In this document: positions 47,334 to 56,647 of the stretch, piece by piece
How the letters are laid out: the number at the start of each line of letters is the position of its first letter
Numbering within the stretch: the first letter of the stretch is position 1
Source: Sanguibacter antarcticus
Lineage (GTDB): Bacteria > Actinomycetota > Actinomycetes > Actinomycetales > Cellulomonadaceae
Assembly: GCF_002564005.1 (NCBI RefSeq)
Contig: NZ_PDJG01000001.1
Span: 992,001-1,056,000, forward strand
DNA: 64,000 bases
Reading direction: 5' to 3'
Notes under the pieces: generated by a model
The model's database searches: none
Seen by the model: the letters and a program-made list of their open reading frames with translations, nothing else
Told to the model about the DNA's origin: nothing
Translations under genes and position numbers: made by a program

Positions 47334-48875
47334 GTGAATGAGCTCACTGCGCCGACGGGGGACCCGACGGTGCCCGGGTCGATGAACGGACCGAACGACC
47401 CTCCGCGGTATGCGAGTCCCGACGGTGTCCCGACACGACGGTCTCTCGCGGCGAACGCCCCGCAGGTCTACCGGCCCTACACGCAGGAAGCGCCGCACGA
47501 CGTAGCGCCGCCGCCCCCGCCCCAACCTCTCGCGGCTCCGCAGCCCCCGCAGAGCCAGCCCACGAGCAGGTCGGTCCAGCAGGGCTCAGCGCCGACGCAG
47601 GCGCACGGCGCGCCCGCGGGGCAGCGCCAGCAGGGCCCCGCTGCGGCTGCGCCTCCGGGCCCGCCTCAGGCTGGAGCGCCCCAGCGTGCATCCCGGCCCC
47701 CCGCCGCGTCCTCGCCGCGCATCGGCATGAGCCGGCAGGTGCAGGACGACGACGTGAACCTGGAAAAGGTGCTGCGCGCGATGGTCGAGGCCGGAGGGTC
47801 TGACCTCCACCTCACGGTGGGCGCGCCGCCGATGATTCGTCGCAACGGGTCCCTCGTCCCGCTCGACGACGAGCCGATGGTCCTTCAGGAGGGCCTCCAG
47901 CGCACGCTCTTCAGCATCATGACGCAGAAGCAGCGGGAGAAGTTCGAGCTCGATCTCGAGCTCGACTTCGCGCACGCGGTGCGCGGCCTCTCACGGTTCC
48001 GCGTCAACATGTACCAGCAGCGCGAGTCGATGGGCGCGGTCTTCCGTGTGATCCCGTACGACATCAAGCCGCTCGAAGACCTCGGTGTCCCGGCTGTCGT
48101 CTCGAACTTCGCAGGTCTGCCGCGCGGGCTCGTCCTCGTGACCGGTCCGACCGGTTCTGGCAAGTCCACGACCCTCGCCTCGATCGTCGACCTCGCGAAC
48201 CGGACGAGGTCTGACCACATCATGACGGTCGAGGACCCCATCGAGTTCTTGCACCGGCACAAGAAGTGCATCGTCAACCAGCGTGAGGTCGGGACGGACA
48301 CCCACTCGTTTGCCGCCGCGCTCAAGCACGTCCTGCGCCAGGACCCCGACATCATCCTCGTCGGCGAGCTGCGCGACCTCGAGACGATGTCCGTCGCGCT
48401 CACGGCGGCCGAGACCGGTCACCTCGTCTTCGCGACGCTCCACACCCAGGACGCGGCGCAGACGATCGACCGCATCATCGACGTCTTCCCCCCGGAGCAG
48501 CAGGGGCAGGTGCGCACGCAGCTGGCGAGCGCGCTCCAGGGCGTGGTGTGCCAGACGCTGTGCAAGCGCACTGGACGGCCGGGACGTGTCGTGGCGACGG
48601 AGGTCATGATCGCGACCCCAGCGATCCGCAACCTCGTCCGCGAGGGCAAGACCCACCAGATTTACTCGGCGATGCAGGCGGGCCAGCAGCTCGGGATGCA
48701 CACGCTCGACCAGCACCTGGCCGACCTCGTGCGTACCAACCAGATCTCGTACGAGACCGGCCTCGAGAAGTGCCACCACGTCGAGGACTACAACAAGCTC
48801 ACCGGCCGCCAGGCACGGATGAACCAAGGCGGCGCGACGCTCCAGCAGGCCGCCACGAACATCGGAGGCTTCTGA
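47334..48875 (+). CDS. pilT: type IV pilus retraction ATPase PilT
   Basis: 513 residues, GTG start. The first 135 or so residues are a Pro/Gln/Ala-rich low-complexity tail (PPPPPQPLAAPQPPQSQPTS), unlike classical PilT. The ATPase begins at about residue 140 (EKVLRAMVEAGGSDLHLTVG), with Walker A GPTGSGKSTT at about 266-275, LVGELRDLETMSVALTAAET, and the PilT-specific AIRNLVREGKTHQIYSAMQA. It removes pilins and drives retraction. Being the second ATPase of the locus supports a retractile pilus. Confidence 0.93.
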   Translation: MNELTAPTGDPTVPGSMNGPNDPPRYASPDGVPTRRSLAANAPQVYRPYTQEAPHDVAPPPPPQPLAAPQPPQSQPTSRSVQQGSAPTQAHGAPAGQRQQGPAAAAPPGPPQAGAPQRASRPPAASSPRIGMSRQVQDDDVNLEKVLRAMVEAGGSDLHLTVGAPPMIRRNGSLVPLDDEPMVLQEGLQRTLFSIMTQKQREKFELDLELDFAHAVRGLSRFRVNMYQQRESMGAVFRVIPYDIKPLEDLGVPAVVSNFAGLPRGLVLVTGPTGSGKSTTLASIVDLANRTRSDHIMTVEDPIEFLHRHKKCIVNQREVGTDTHSFAAALKHVLRQDPDIILVGELRDLETMSVALTAAETGHLVFATLHTQDAAQTIDRIIDVFPPEQQGQVRTQLASALQGVVCQTLCKRTGRPGRVVATEVMIATPAIRNLVREGKTHQIYSAMQAGQQLGMHTLDQHLADLVRTNQISYETGLEKCHHVEDYNKLTGRQARMNQGGATLQQAATNIGGF

Positions 48876-48877
48876 CC

Positions 48878-50107
48878 ATGGCAGGACAGCGCACCTACGA
48901 GTACACGCTGCGCGACGCCAAGGGCAAGCTTGTCAAGGGCCGGATCGAAGCGAACAACGAGGGGGCGGTCGCGGCTCGCCTCAAGACGATGGGCGTCGCG
49001 CCGATGTCTATCAGCGAGGTGCAGAACACCGGCCTCCAGCGCGAGATCAAAATCCCGGGCCTGGGCGCCAGGGGCATCTCGATGAAGGACCTCGCGATCA
49101 TGGCGCGCCAGCTGGCGACGATGATCGGCGCGGGCCTGAGCCTTCTCCGCTCCCTGACGATCCTCTCCGAGCAGACGGAGAACGCCGAGCTCGCGAAGAT
49201 CCTCAGTCTCGTGCGCGGTGACATCGAGACCGGCCTGTCCTTCTCGGACGCGCTCGGCCGGCACAAGGCGACGTTCCCGCCCATCATGCTCAACATGGTG
49301 CGCGCCGGGGAGGTCGGGGGGTTCCTCGACCAGGTGCTCGTCTCGGTCGCCGAGAACTTCGAGGGCGAGGTGCGGTTGCGCGGGAAGATCAAGTCGGCGA
49401 TGACCTACCCCGTGGTCGTGTTCTGCATCGCGATCGTCGCCGTCATCGGCATGCTGCTGTTTATCGTTCCGGTGTTCGAGAAGATGTTCAGCGACCTCGG
49501 TGGCGCGCTGCCTGCGCCGACGCAGTTCCTCGTGTTTCTTTCTGGTTCGATGAAGTTTGTCCTGCCACCCACGATTGTCGGGCTCATCGTCTTTGCGGCC
49601 TGGTGGGGAAAGCACAAGAACGACGACAACGTCCGTGCCAAGGTCGACCCGGTCAAGCTCAAGGTCCCGGTCTTCGGGGGGCTCTTCCGCAAGGTCGCGG
49701 TCGCGCGGTTCACGCGCAACTTCGGGACCATGCTCCACGCGGGCGTCCCGATCCTCCAGGCACTCGACATCGTGGGGGAGACGAGCGGGAACGTCGTCAT
49801 CGCCGACGCGATCAAGGACGTTCAGGTGTCGGTCCGCAAAGGGCTGGCTCTCACGGAACCGTTGGCGAGGCACGCAGTCTTCCCACCGATGGTGGTGCAG
49901 ATGATGGCGGTCGGCGAGGACACGGGCGCGCTCGACACGATGCTCGAGAAGATCGCCGAGTTCTACGACCAAGAGGTCGAAGCGACGACCGAGCAGCTGA
50001 CGAGCCTCATCGAGCCACTGATGATCCTTGTGCTCGGCATTCTTATCGGCGGGATGATCGTCGCTCTCTACATGCCGATCTTCTCGATCTTCGAGCTCAT
50101 CGGCTGA
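48878..50107 (+). CDS. pilC: type IV pilus inner-membrane platform protein PilC
   Basis: 409 residues from ATG 48878, 2 bases after pilT. It has two GspF/PilC helical domains, MARQLATMIGAGLSLLRSLT and TRNFGTMLHAGVPILQALDI, and three membrane segments (VVFCIAIVAVIGMLLFIVPV; KFVLPPTIVGLIVFAAWWG; PLMILVLGILIGGMIVALYM). TYEYTLRDAKGKLVKGRIEA is the usual start. It connects the ATPases to pilin assembly. Confidence 0.95.
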   Translation: MAGQRTYEYTLRDAKGKLVKGRIEANNEGAVAARLKTMGVAPMSISEVQNTGLQREIKIPGLGARGISMKDLAIMARQLATMIGAGLSLLRSLTILSEQTENAELAKILSLVRGDIETGLSFSDALGRHKATFPPIMLNMVRAGEVGGFLDQVLVSVAENFEGEVRLRGKIKSAMTYPVVVFCIAIVAVIGMLLFIVPVFEKMFSDLGGALPAPTQFLVFLSGSMKFVLPPTIVGLIVFAAWWGKHKNDDNVRAKVDPVKLKVPVFGGLFRKVAVARFTRNFGTMLHAGVPILQALDIVGETSGNVVIADAIKDVQVSVRKGLALTEPLARHAVFPPMVVQMMAVGEDTGALDTMLEKIAEFYDQEVEATTEQLTSLIEPLMILVLGILIGGMIVALYMPIFSIFELIG

Positions 50108-50257
50108 TCGCACGCTCCGAGCGGGTGAAGCTGCACCTGCTCGTGATAATCCCTCAAGGATCGAGCGCCCCTCGCCGATAGACAGTATGTACGCCGGTGA
50201 GAATGAACGTTCCGGCGCTTATCCCCTTTACCTCGACACACAGAACAGGAGCATTTC

Positions 50258-50659
50258 ATGCTCGCACGCGTCAGCAAGGCCATGAACGACAAAGACCGCG
50301 ACAAGGGCTTCACGCTCATCGAGCTCCTCGTCGTCATCATCATCATCGGCATCCTCGCCGCGATCGCCATCCCGGCGTTCCTCAGCCAGCGCGAGAAGGC
50401 TTGGGCATCGGCTGTCACGTCCGACCTCAAGAACGCGACCATCGCGGCTGAGTCGTTCGCGACGGAGAACAACGGAAGCTATGCAGGTCTTGGAACCGGC
50501 ACAAACATGGCGGACAACGGATTCCGTGCGACCGAAGACGTCACAGTGACTGTCGCGACCGCCACTGCCGCTGGTTACACCCTCACCGGCTCGCACATCA
50601 ACATTCCGGGTGACGAGTGGACCTATGACTCGAACACCGGCATCATCGATGAACCGTGA
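50258..50659 (+). CDS. pilA: major type IV pilin PilA
   Basis: 133 residues. Short basic leader of 17 residues, cleavage after G17, then F18-TLIE22-LLVVIIIIGILAAIAIPAF with glutamate at +5, the hallmark of a type IVa prepilin. A globular C-terminal domain of about 85 residues, rich in Thr, Ala and Asn (NNGSYAGLGTGTNMADNG), has no cysteine pair. ATG is preceded by AGGAG. It is flanked by 150-base gaps on both sides and followed by its own terminator, as expected for a highly expressed single gene. Confidence 0.95.
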   Translation: MLARVSKAMNDKDRDKGFTLIELLVVIIIIGILAAIAIPAFLSQREKAWASAVTSDLKNATIAAESFATENNGSYAGLGTGTNMADNGFRATEDVTVTVATATAAGYTLTGSHINIPGDEWTYDSNTGIIDEP

Positions 50660-50676
50660 TCGTTGACTGACTGACT

Positions 50677-50708
50677 GTGTGGGGCGTCGCGAAGGCGGCG
50701 TCCCACAC
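50677..50708 (+). terminator. terminator after pilA
   Basis: GTGTGGGGCGTCGC (50677-50690) pairs with GCGGCGTCCCACAC (50695-50708) over 14 bp with a GAAG tetraloop, 18 bases after the pilA stop. It separates pilA from the minor-pilin genes downstream. Confidence 0.8.
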
Positions 50709-50804
50709 GTCTGTATTACCAGGTCATCGCCTGTGCCGATGTATTCCAGCTGGACGGTGCGCGTCCAGCAAGACCAGCGCACGAACCACGTGAGGAGAGG
50801 GAAA

Positions 50805-52208
50805 GTGAAGGCGATCCGCCGACGACTGATGGTTGCCCAGCAGGGCGACTCAGGCATGTCGATCGTCGAGGTCCTCGTGGCGATGATGATCTTTGCTGTC
50901 ATGTCCACGGGCATCATCTACGCCATGCTCGCGACCCTGAGCGTCACGCGCGACGCGCGTGCCCGCCAGGTCGCCCTCAACCTCGCCTCGCAGGAGATCG
51001 ACCTCGCGCGTGACGCCGAGGACCTCTTCGCCCTCTATGACGAGACCCGTAGCGTGACGCTCAACGGCGACGAATACACCGTGGAGCGAGCGACCCAGTG
51101 GGTCTCCGACCCTGGGCTCGACCTCCAGTGCGGTTCGAGCGCCGGCGGCTCCGGCGGTGGAACCCTGCGCTACAAGCGCGTCAACGTCACCGTGACGTGG
51201 GCGAACATGCGCTCGAGCACCGAACCGGTCCGGTCAGACACGGTCATCAGCCCAGCCGACCACATCAACGACCCGACCCTCGGGACGATCCTCGTCTCGG
51301 TCCTCAGCGGCGACGGCACCGGACGCTCCGGCGTCACGGTCTCAGCGTCTCCTGGGAGCCCGTCCAACGGCGCCTCGGTCCTGGGCGTGACACCTGCGAG
51401 CACCGACGCCCAAGGGTGCACCTACATCCTCAGCGTCGTCCCGGGGAACTACAACGTCACAGTGACCCGCAGCGGCTACGTCGACGAGAACCAGAACTCG
51501 TCCTCCACCAAGGTCATCGGTGTCGCTGCCGGGACAGCCGCGTCCGCCGGCTTCCAGTACGACGAGGCGGCGACCTTCGTCGCCAAGTACGCCGCGAACT
51601 ACGTTCCCGCGGCGGGCGAGACCGTTCGTCTGCCGAGCATGCAGACGAGCTTCGTCAGCTCGTACGGCACGTACGTCCCGTCGACGACCTCTTCGGCGTC
51701 GAGCAAGAGCTTCTCCCTCTTCCCCTTCCAGTCCGGGTACACCGCGCTGGCAGGCAAGTACGTCGCCCCGAGCGAGCTGAACGCCGGATGTGTCTCGGTC
51801 GACCCAGCCGCATGGCCGGACGGCGTCGACGCCGATGGCATCACGGCGATCACCGGCAGCACGAACACGTCCGTCGCCGCGTCGGGTGGCTCCTCCGTCG
51901 ACGCCCCCGTGACGATGGGCGTCGTCCGGGTTGCGGGAGGCGGCAGCGGTGGCTACCTCAAGGCAGTGTCCGCAGCAGCCGTGGGCGACGACCCCGGCTG
52001 TGCGGTCCCGATGACCTATACGTTCGGGAACGTGCTCGGCAGCGGTGCGACCATCGCGCTGCCACCCGGCTCGTGGACTCTCTACCAGGGCACGAGCTCG
52101 TCCACGCAGAACACGATCATCCCGAGCTCTAGGCTCACCCCTCTGACCCGAGGGATCGCGACGGCACCCGCCGTCGTCACGCTCGACCCGAGGGTGGTCG
52201 CACCATGA
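50805..52208 (+). CDS. minor pilin-like protein, PilV-type, with carboxypeptidase-regulatory-like domain
   Basis: 467 residues from GTG 50805 (GGAGAGGG upstream). Leader to G17, then M18-SIVE22-VLVAMMIFAVMSTGIIYAM: a prepilin N-terminus with Glu at +5. Behind the pilin helix, residues about 160-235 (TLGTILVSVLSGDGTGRSGV; GVTPASTDAQGCTYILSVVP; GNYNVTVTRSGYVD) look like a carboxypeptidase-regulatory/CnaB-like beta-sandwich. The remainder is a Ser/Thr/Gly-rich domain. It is much larger than a normal minor pilin, so it could sit at the pilus tip as an adhesin-like subunit (inference). Confidence 0.75.
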   Translation: MKAIRRRLMVAQQGDSGMSIVEVLVAMMIFAVMSTGIIYAMLATLSVTRDARARQVALNLASQEIDLARDAEDLFALYDETRSVTLNGDEYTVERATQWVSDPGLDLQCGSSAGGSGGGTLRYKRVNVTVTWANMRSSTEPVRSDTVISPADHINDPTLGTILVSVLSGDGTGRSGVTVSASPGSPSNGASVLGVTPASTDAQGCTYILSVVPGNYNVTVTRSGYVDENQNSSSTKVIGVAAGTAASAGFQYDEAATFVAKYAANYVPAAGETVRLPSMQTSFVSSYGTYVPSTTSSASSKSFSLFPFQSGYTALAGKYVAPSELNAGCVSVDPAAWPDGVDADGITAITGSTNTSVAASGGSSVDAPVTMGVVRVAGGGSGGYLKAVSAAAVGDDPGCAVPMTYTFGNVLGSGATIALPPGSWTLYQGTSSSTQNTIIPSSRLTPLTRGIATAPAVVTLDPRVVAP

Positions 52209-52915
52209 TCAGCGCGATCAGCAGGGCACTGCGACCCCGGCGACGCGACGACGCAGGTCTCGGACTTCCCGAGCTCCTCGTGACGATGGCGCTCATGTCG
52301 ATCGTCAGCCTCATCGTCGTCACGCTGTTCGTCTCCGTCTCCCGGGCGTTCAACAACGACACGACGGCGAACGACAACACCAACAGCGCTGCGATCGGCA
52401 TGAACGAGATCTCCCGGGTCCTGCGCGCAGGCACCGAGATCCGCCGGTCCGGCGAAGCCACCAACACCCCGGTCTTTCTCGTCGCGACACACTCGTCGGT
52501 CACCGTGCACGCGTACCTCGACACCGAGTCCGACGATCCTCAGCCGGTGAAGATCAACTTCACGCTCAACGCCTCGAACGAGCTCGTCGAGACGCGCTAC
52601 GCGGCAGTCGCGTCGAGCGATCCCTACTGGACGTTCTCCACGACCGCACAGAGCACCAGGGTCATCGCTCGCAACGTGTCGACGTCCGTGGCGACGGCGA
52701 CAGCGACAGCGACACCGCTGTTCACGTACATCGACGTCAACGGCGACCCCATGACGCCGACCGGTAGCGCATTCACGGCGACCGAGCGGAGCTCGATCGC
52801 CGCGGTGGGCGTGAGCATCGAGGTTCAGGCGAACCCCGACGGCCTGGCCAAGGCCGTGCGGATCGAGAACACCGTCGGCATCCCGAACCTCTCCTTCTCA
52901 CGATTGGGCCTCTGA
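52205..52915 (+). CDS. minor pilin-like protein, PilW-type
   Basis: 236 residues, ATG overlapping the preceding stop (ATGA). Leader RRRDDAG ends at residue 18, then L19-GLPE23-LLVTMALMSIVSLIVVTLF, a prepilin helix with Glu at +5. The rest is Thr/Ser/Ala-rich (TSVATATATATPLFTYIDVN). Position and shape match PilW-type minor pilins that help start pilus assembly. Confidence 0.75.
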   Translation: MISAISRALRPRRRDDAGLGLPELLVTMALMSIVSLIVVTLFVSVSRAFNNDTTANDNTNSAAIGMNEISRVLRAGTEIRRSGEATNTPVFLVATHSSVTVHAYLDTESDDPQPVKINFTLNASNELVETRYAAVASSDPYWTFSTTAQSTRVIARNVSTSVATATATATPLFTYIDVNGDPMTPTGSAFTATERSSIAAVGVSIEVQANPDGLAKAVRIENTVGIPNLSFSRLGL

Positions 52916-52917
52916 CG

Positions 52918-54678
52918 ATGCTAGAAAAGCTCAAGGGACGCCGGGGTGACGACGAGTCGGGCATGGCTCTCATCATGGTCATCGGCATCTGCTCGGTCCT
53001 GACGATCTTGGTCGTCGCCGCCATCTCGGTGGCGATCACGTCGATGAACAAGGCACGCACCGACCAGGACTGGAGCTCAGCGATGGCAGCGGCCTATGCC
53101 GGCATCGAGGAGTACCAGAGCCGTCTCGCGAACGACACGACCTATTTCCAGTACGGGAACAGCTCGGCAACGTTCTCTAGCGCGAGCAGCGTCACCCTCC
53201 CGACCGGAGCCTCGGCCAACCCTGCGTTCGGCCTGGGCACGTCCGGAACCTGGGCGACGGTCGCAGGGAGCTCAGGAGCGGCAGAGTTCCGCTACGAGGT
53301 CGACAACTCCAAGTACTCCTCCGGCGGCACCCTGCGGCTGCGTTCGACCGGCCGAGCCGGCGGCGAGACGCGGACGATCGTCGCGGACCTCAAGCAGCAG
53401 GGCTTCATTGACTTCCTCTATTTCTCTGACTACGAGATCCAGGACCCGGTCAACAGCGGCAAGAGCGTCTCGACGTGCGTGAAGTACGCCTGGGCGGGAC
53501 GCCCAGACACGGGAACCAGTAACGCGTGCAGCGAGATCGCGTTCGGCTCCTACGACCTCATCTCAGGCCCAGCGCACTCCAACGACACGCTGCGCATCTG
53601 TGAGGCCACGTTCGACGGTGCAGTCACCACGGCCAACCCGTCGACGGGCTTGCGCTATGCGAAGGTCAACTCGCTCGGTCAGAGCTGCAGCAACCCGACG
53701 TTCACTGTCCCCGGCAGCCCGGCGTACAGCCCCGTGATCGGCATGCCGGCGACGAACTCGCAGCTCGTCAAAGAGGTGCGATCAGATATCCCCGCAGAGG
53801 TTCCACGTCCTGGGTGCCTCTACACCGGGCCCACCGAGATCACGTTCCTGAGCAACGGCAAGATGACTGTCAAGTCACCGTGGACCAAGGCGACCAACGT
53901 CGCCGGGGACCCGGCCACGTCTGGGACGACACCCTCGGCCTGCGGAGTTGTCGGTACAGGGAGCGGCCAGCTCGGCAGCAGCGGCGGAGCGACCATCACC
54001 GTCCCGGAGTACAACGTCATCTACGTGCAGAACGTCCCGAGCACGACCGGAAACCCCAACAGCTGGCCCACCTCGGGCAGCGGCTCTTCACCGAGCTCGT
54101 CGAGCTGCAAGGGCGCGGACGGCTCGACCACCGGCAACGGCATCGGATACCCGATCAAGAATGAGGAAGCACCCTCGACGTCGTCCTACAGCTGCCGCAA
54201 CGGTGACGTCTTCGTCAGCGGAACTCTCAAAGGACAGGTCACCGTCGCGTCTGAGAACTACGTCTACATCACGGGCGACGTCAAGTACTCGAACTCCGAG
54301 AGCGACCTTCTCGGCCTCGTCGGCAACAACGCCGTGTGGGTCTGGAACCCGGTCAAGTCGTCCGGAAGCTCTCTCGCGACCGGTGGCAGCAACCGTCGAA
54401 TCGACGCAGCCATCCTCTCTGTTGGTCACACCTTCCAGGTGCAGAACTACGCCTCAGGCGGGAACCGTGGCACGCTCACGGTCAACGGCGCGATCGCTCA
54501 GAAGTACCGAGGTATCGTCCGGAGCGGAACCAACGGCTACGCCAAGAACTACCAGTACGACGAGCGCTTCAGATACACCGCGCCGCCCAAGTTCCTCTCA
54601 CCGGTGACGACCACGTACGGGGTGAGCGTCTGGATCGAGGTCTCACCCGCGTTCGACAGCGCCGGGAACTACCAGTAG
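52918..54678 (+). CDS. pilus-assembly PilX-like protein with large outside domain
   Basis: 586 residues, 2 bases after the PilW-like gene. The N-terminus ESGMALIMVIGICSVLTILV is the PilX-type start (G16, no Glu at +5), followed by SVAITSMNKARTDQDWSSAM. About 540 residues outside the membrane are Ser/Thr/Gly/Asn-rich with several spaced cysteines (ACSEIAFG, SSCKGADGS, YSCRNGDVF) that could pair. It resembles the pilus-assembly PilX N-terminal family of actinobacteria and could be a tip or adhesin component. It is followed by the peptidase gene after 14 bases. Confidence 0.7.
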   Translation: MLEKLKGRRGDDESGMALIMVIGICSVLTILVVAAISVAITSMNKARTDQDWSSAMAAAYAGIEEYQSRLANDTTYFQYGNSSATFSSASSVTLPTGASANPAFGLGTSGTWATVAGSSGAAEFRYEVDNSKYSSGGTLRLRSTGRAGGETRTIVADLKQQGFIDFLYFSDYEIQDPVNSGKSVSTCVKYAWAGRPDTGTSNACSEIAFGSYDLISGPAHSNDTLRICEATFDGAVTTANPSTGLRYAKVNSLGQSCSNPTFTVPGSPAYSPVIGMPATNSQLVKEVRSDIPAEVPRPGCLYTGPTEITFLSNGKMTVKSPWTKATNVAGDPATSGTTPSACGVVGTGSGQLGSSGGATITVPEYNVIYVQNVPSTTGNPNSWPTSGSGSSPSSSSCKGADGSTTGNGIGYPIKNEEAPSTSSYSCRNGDVFVSGTLKGQVTVASENYVYITGDVKYSNSESDLLGLVGNNAVWVWNPVKSSGSSLATGGSNRRIDAAILSVGHTFQVQNYASGGNRGTLTVNGAIAQKYRGIVRSGTNGYAKNYQYDERFRYTAPPKFLSPVTTTYGVSVWIEVSPAFDSAGNYQ

Positions 54679-54692
54679 CAGGAGCCATCACC

Positions 54693-55472
54693 GTGACGAC
54701 ACTGCTCGCGACCTTCGCCGCTCTGCTCGGCCTGGCCGTCGGATCCTTCCTCAACGTCGTGATCTGGCGGGTCCCGCGGGGCGAGTCGATTGTCCGACCC
54801 CCGAGCGCCTGTCCAGGGTGCGCGCGCGAGATCCGCTCGAGAGACAACATCCCCGTGCTCTCGTGGCTGATCCTGCGCGCCCGGTGCCGTGACTGCCACG
54901 AACCTATCTCGGCGCAGTACCCGCTCGTCGAGGCGCTCACCGGCGTGCTCTTCGTCCTCGTCTTCGTGCGCTTCGGTCTCACGTGGGAGCTGCCCGCATA
55001 CCTCTACGCGGCGTCTATCGCCGTGGCGCTCTCGGTCATCGACATCAAGGTGCACAGGCTCCCCAACGCGATCGTCCTCCCGTCCTACGGCGTCGTCAGC
55101 ATCCTGCTCCTGGTCGCCGCGGTCGGGACAGGTGACTGGGACGCGCTCCTGCGCGCAGGCATCGCAGGGGCGGGGCTCTACGTCCTGTACTTCATCATGT
55201 GCGTGGCCTACCCCGCCGGCATGGGGTTCGGCGACGTCAAGCTCGCCGCGCTCGTCGGGGCATACCTCGGCTGGGTCGGCTGGGGCGCGCTTGCCGTCGG
55301 TGCCTTTTCTGCCTTCCTCCTCGGGGGCGTGTTCTCCGTCCTGCTCATGGCTCTGGGGCGTGCAGGACGGAAGTCGGGCATCCCCTTCGGCCCCTGGATG
55401 ATCCTTGGCGCAGTGTGCGGGATCTGGGTCGGAGAGCCGATCTGGTCTGCGTATCTGGGCACCTTCATGTGA
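54693..55472 (+). CDS. pilD: prepilin peptidase (A24 family)
   Basis: 259 residues, GTG at 54693 with CAGGAG upstream. Membrane aspartic peptidase: two CxxC pairs (C40-PG-C43; C65-RD-C68) form the zinc/methylase-type domain. The catalytic aspartates are D117 in SVIDIKVHRLPN and D181 in GMGFGDVKLAAL. Eight membrane segments are visible. It cuts the leaders of pilA and the minor pilins and methylates the new N-terminus. Confidence 0.95.
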   Translation: MTTLLATFAALLGLAVGSFLNVVIWRVPRGESIVRPPSACPGCAREIRSRDNIPVLSWLILRARCRDCHEPISAQYPLVEALTGVLFVLVFVRFGLTWELPAYLYAASIAVALSVIDIKVHRLPNAIVLPSYGVVSILLLVAAVGTGDWDALLRAGIAGAGLYVLYFIMCVAYPAGMGFGDVKLAALVGAYLGWVGWGALAVGAFSAFLLGGVFSVLLMALGRAGRKSGIPFGPWMILGAVCGIWVGEPIWSAYLGTFM

Positions 55473-55588
55473 CCTCAGGGCTGCGCAGCCTCGGCTGATA
55501 ATTCTCGCCCGGTCGAATCCTTAAGTGCTGACGGATTGCGGACGATGTTTCCTGTGGACCAGGCCACGGCCCCAGGACGGAGAAATCG

Positions 55589-56647
55589 GTGACGAAGTCA
55601 CGAATCATCGGGCTCGATATCGGCAGCACGCACGTGCGTGCAGCCGAGATCAAGTTCGACCACAAGAACCAGAACAGCCAGCCCGAGCTCGTGCGCTTCG
55701 GCCAGGTTCTGCTGCCCGAGGGGGCGCTGCGTGACGGCGAGGTCGTCGAGATGAACGTCGTCGCGACCGCGCTCCGCCAGCTGTGGCGCGATCACAAGTT
55801 CGGTACCAAGGACGTCGTGATCGGCGTCGGCAACCAGCGTGTGCTCATCCGCGACCTCGACCTTCCGGCGATGCCGCTCGACCAGATCCGCGCGTCGCTG
55901 CAGTACCAGGTGCAGGACCTCCTTCCGGTCGCGGTCGAGGACGCCGTCCTCGACTACCTGCCGACCGGGCTCTACGACGGTCAGCACGGCCCCGTCGTCG
56001 GCGGTCTGCTCGTCGCGGCGACGAAGGACACGGTTCAGGCGAACACCGCAGCAGTCGAGGCCGCAGGGCTTCGTCCGGTCATGGTCGACGTGAACGCCTT
56101 CGCGCTCACACGGGCGCTCGCTCGTGGACAGTGGGCGGAGCGGACGATCGCGGTCGTCGATCTCGGCGCCCGGATCACCGACGTCGTCGTCATCGACGGT
56201 GGCGCTCCTCGTTTTGTGCGCACGCTCCCCACAGGGGGTGCGGACATGACCGAGGCGATCGCCCGGAGCATGAACATCTCCGAACCCGAGGCCGAACAGC
56301 TCAAGCGACAGGTAGGCATCGGGCAGCCGGTCCCACCGGAGTACAGCCAGGCCGCCGAGGCGATCGCCGAGGTCGGGCACGTGCTCATCGAAGCCGTGCG
56401 GAACACGTTGTCCTTCTACGCGATGAACAACCCGGGTGGAGGCATCGAGATGGTCCTCCTCACCGGGGGAGGCGCGAGCCTCCCAGGCCTCGGCCAGTAC
56501 CTGTCGACCGCCGCCCGCGTCGGAGTCTCGCTGGCGTCTCCGCTGTCGACGATGAAAGTCGGCGCGCTCCCCGGTAACAAGAACAACGACTCGTGGCAGC
56601 AGACCATCAGCCTCGCGCTCGGCCTCGCGATGGGAGCAGCAGCATGA
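55589..56647 (+). CDS. pilM: type IV pilus assembly protein PilM
   Basis: 352 residues, GTG start. Actin-like ATPase fold: IGLDIGSTHVRAAEIKF, RTIAVVDLGARITDVVVIDG and VLLTGGGASLPGLGQYLS are the phosphate- and nucleotide-binding loops. PilM binds the cytoplasmic end of PilN and joins the alignment complex to the motor. It is separated from the peptidase gene by about 115 bases, and pilN overlaps its end. Confidence 0.92.
   Translation: MTKSRIIGLDIGSTHVRAAEIKFDHKNQNSQPELVRFGQVLLPEGALRDGEVVEMNVVATALRQLWRDHKFGTKDVVIGVGNQRVLIRDLDLPAMPLDQIRASLQYQVQDLLPVAVEDAVLDYLPTGLYDGQHGPVVGGLLVAATKDTVQANTAAVEAAGLRPVMVDVNAFALTRALARGQWAERTIAVVDLGARITDVVVIDGGAPRFVRTLPTGGADMTEAIARSMNISEPEAEQLKRQVGIGQPVPPEYSQAAEAIAEVGHVLIEAVRNTLSFYAMNNPGGGIEMVLLTGGGASLPGLGQYLSTAARVGVSLASPLSTMKVGALPGNKNNDSWQQTISLALGLAMGAAA

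Noticed and set aside
48788..50113. A 441-codon minus-strand open frame opposite pilC
   Set aside because: Asp/Arg/His-rich antisense translation without any domain; pilC on the plus strand is complete.
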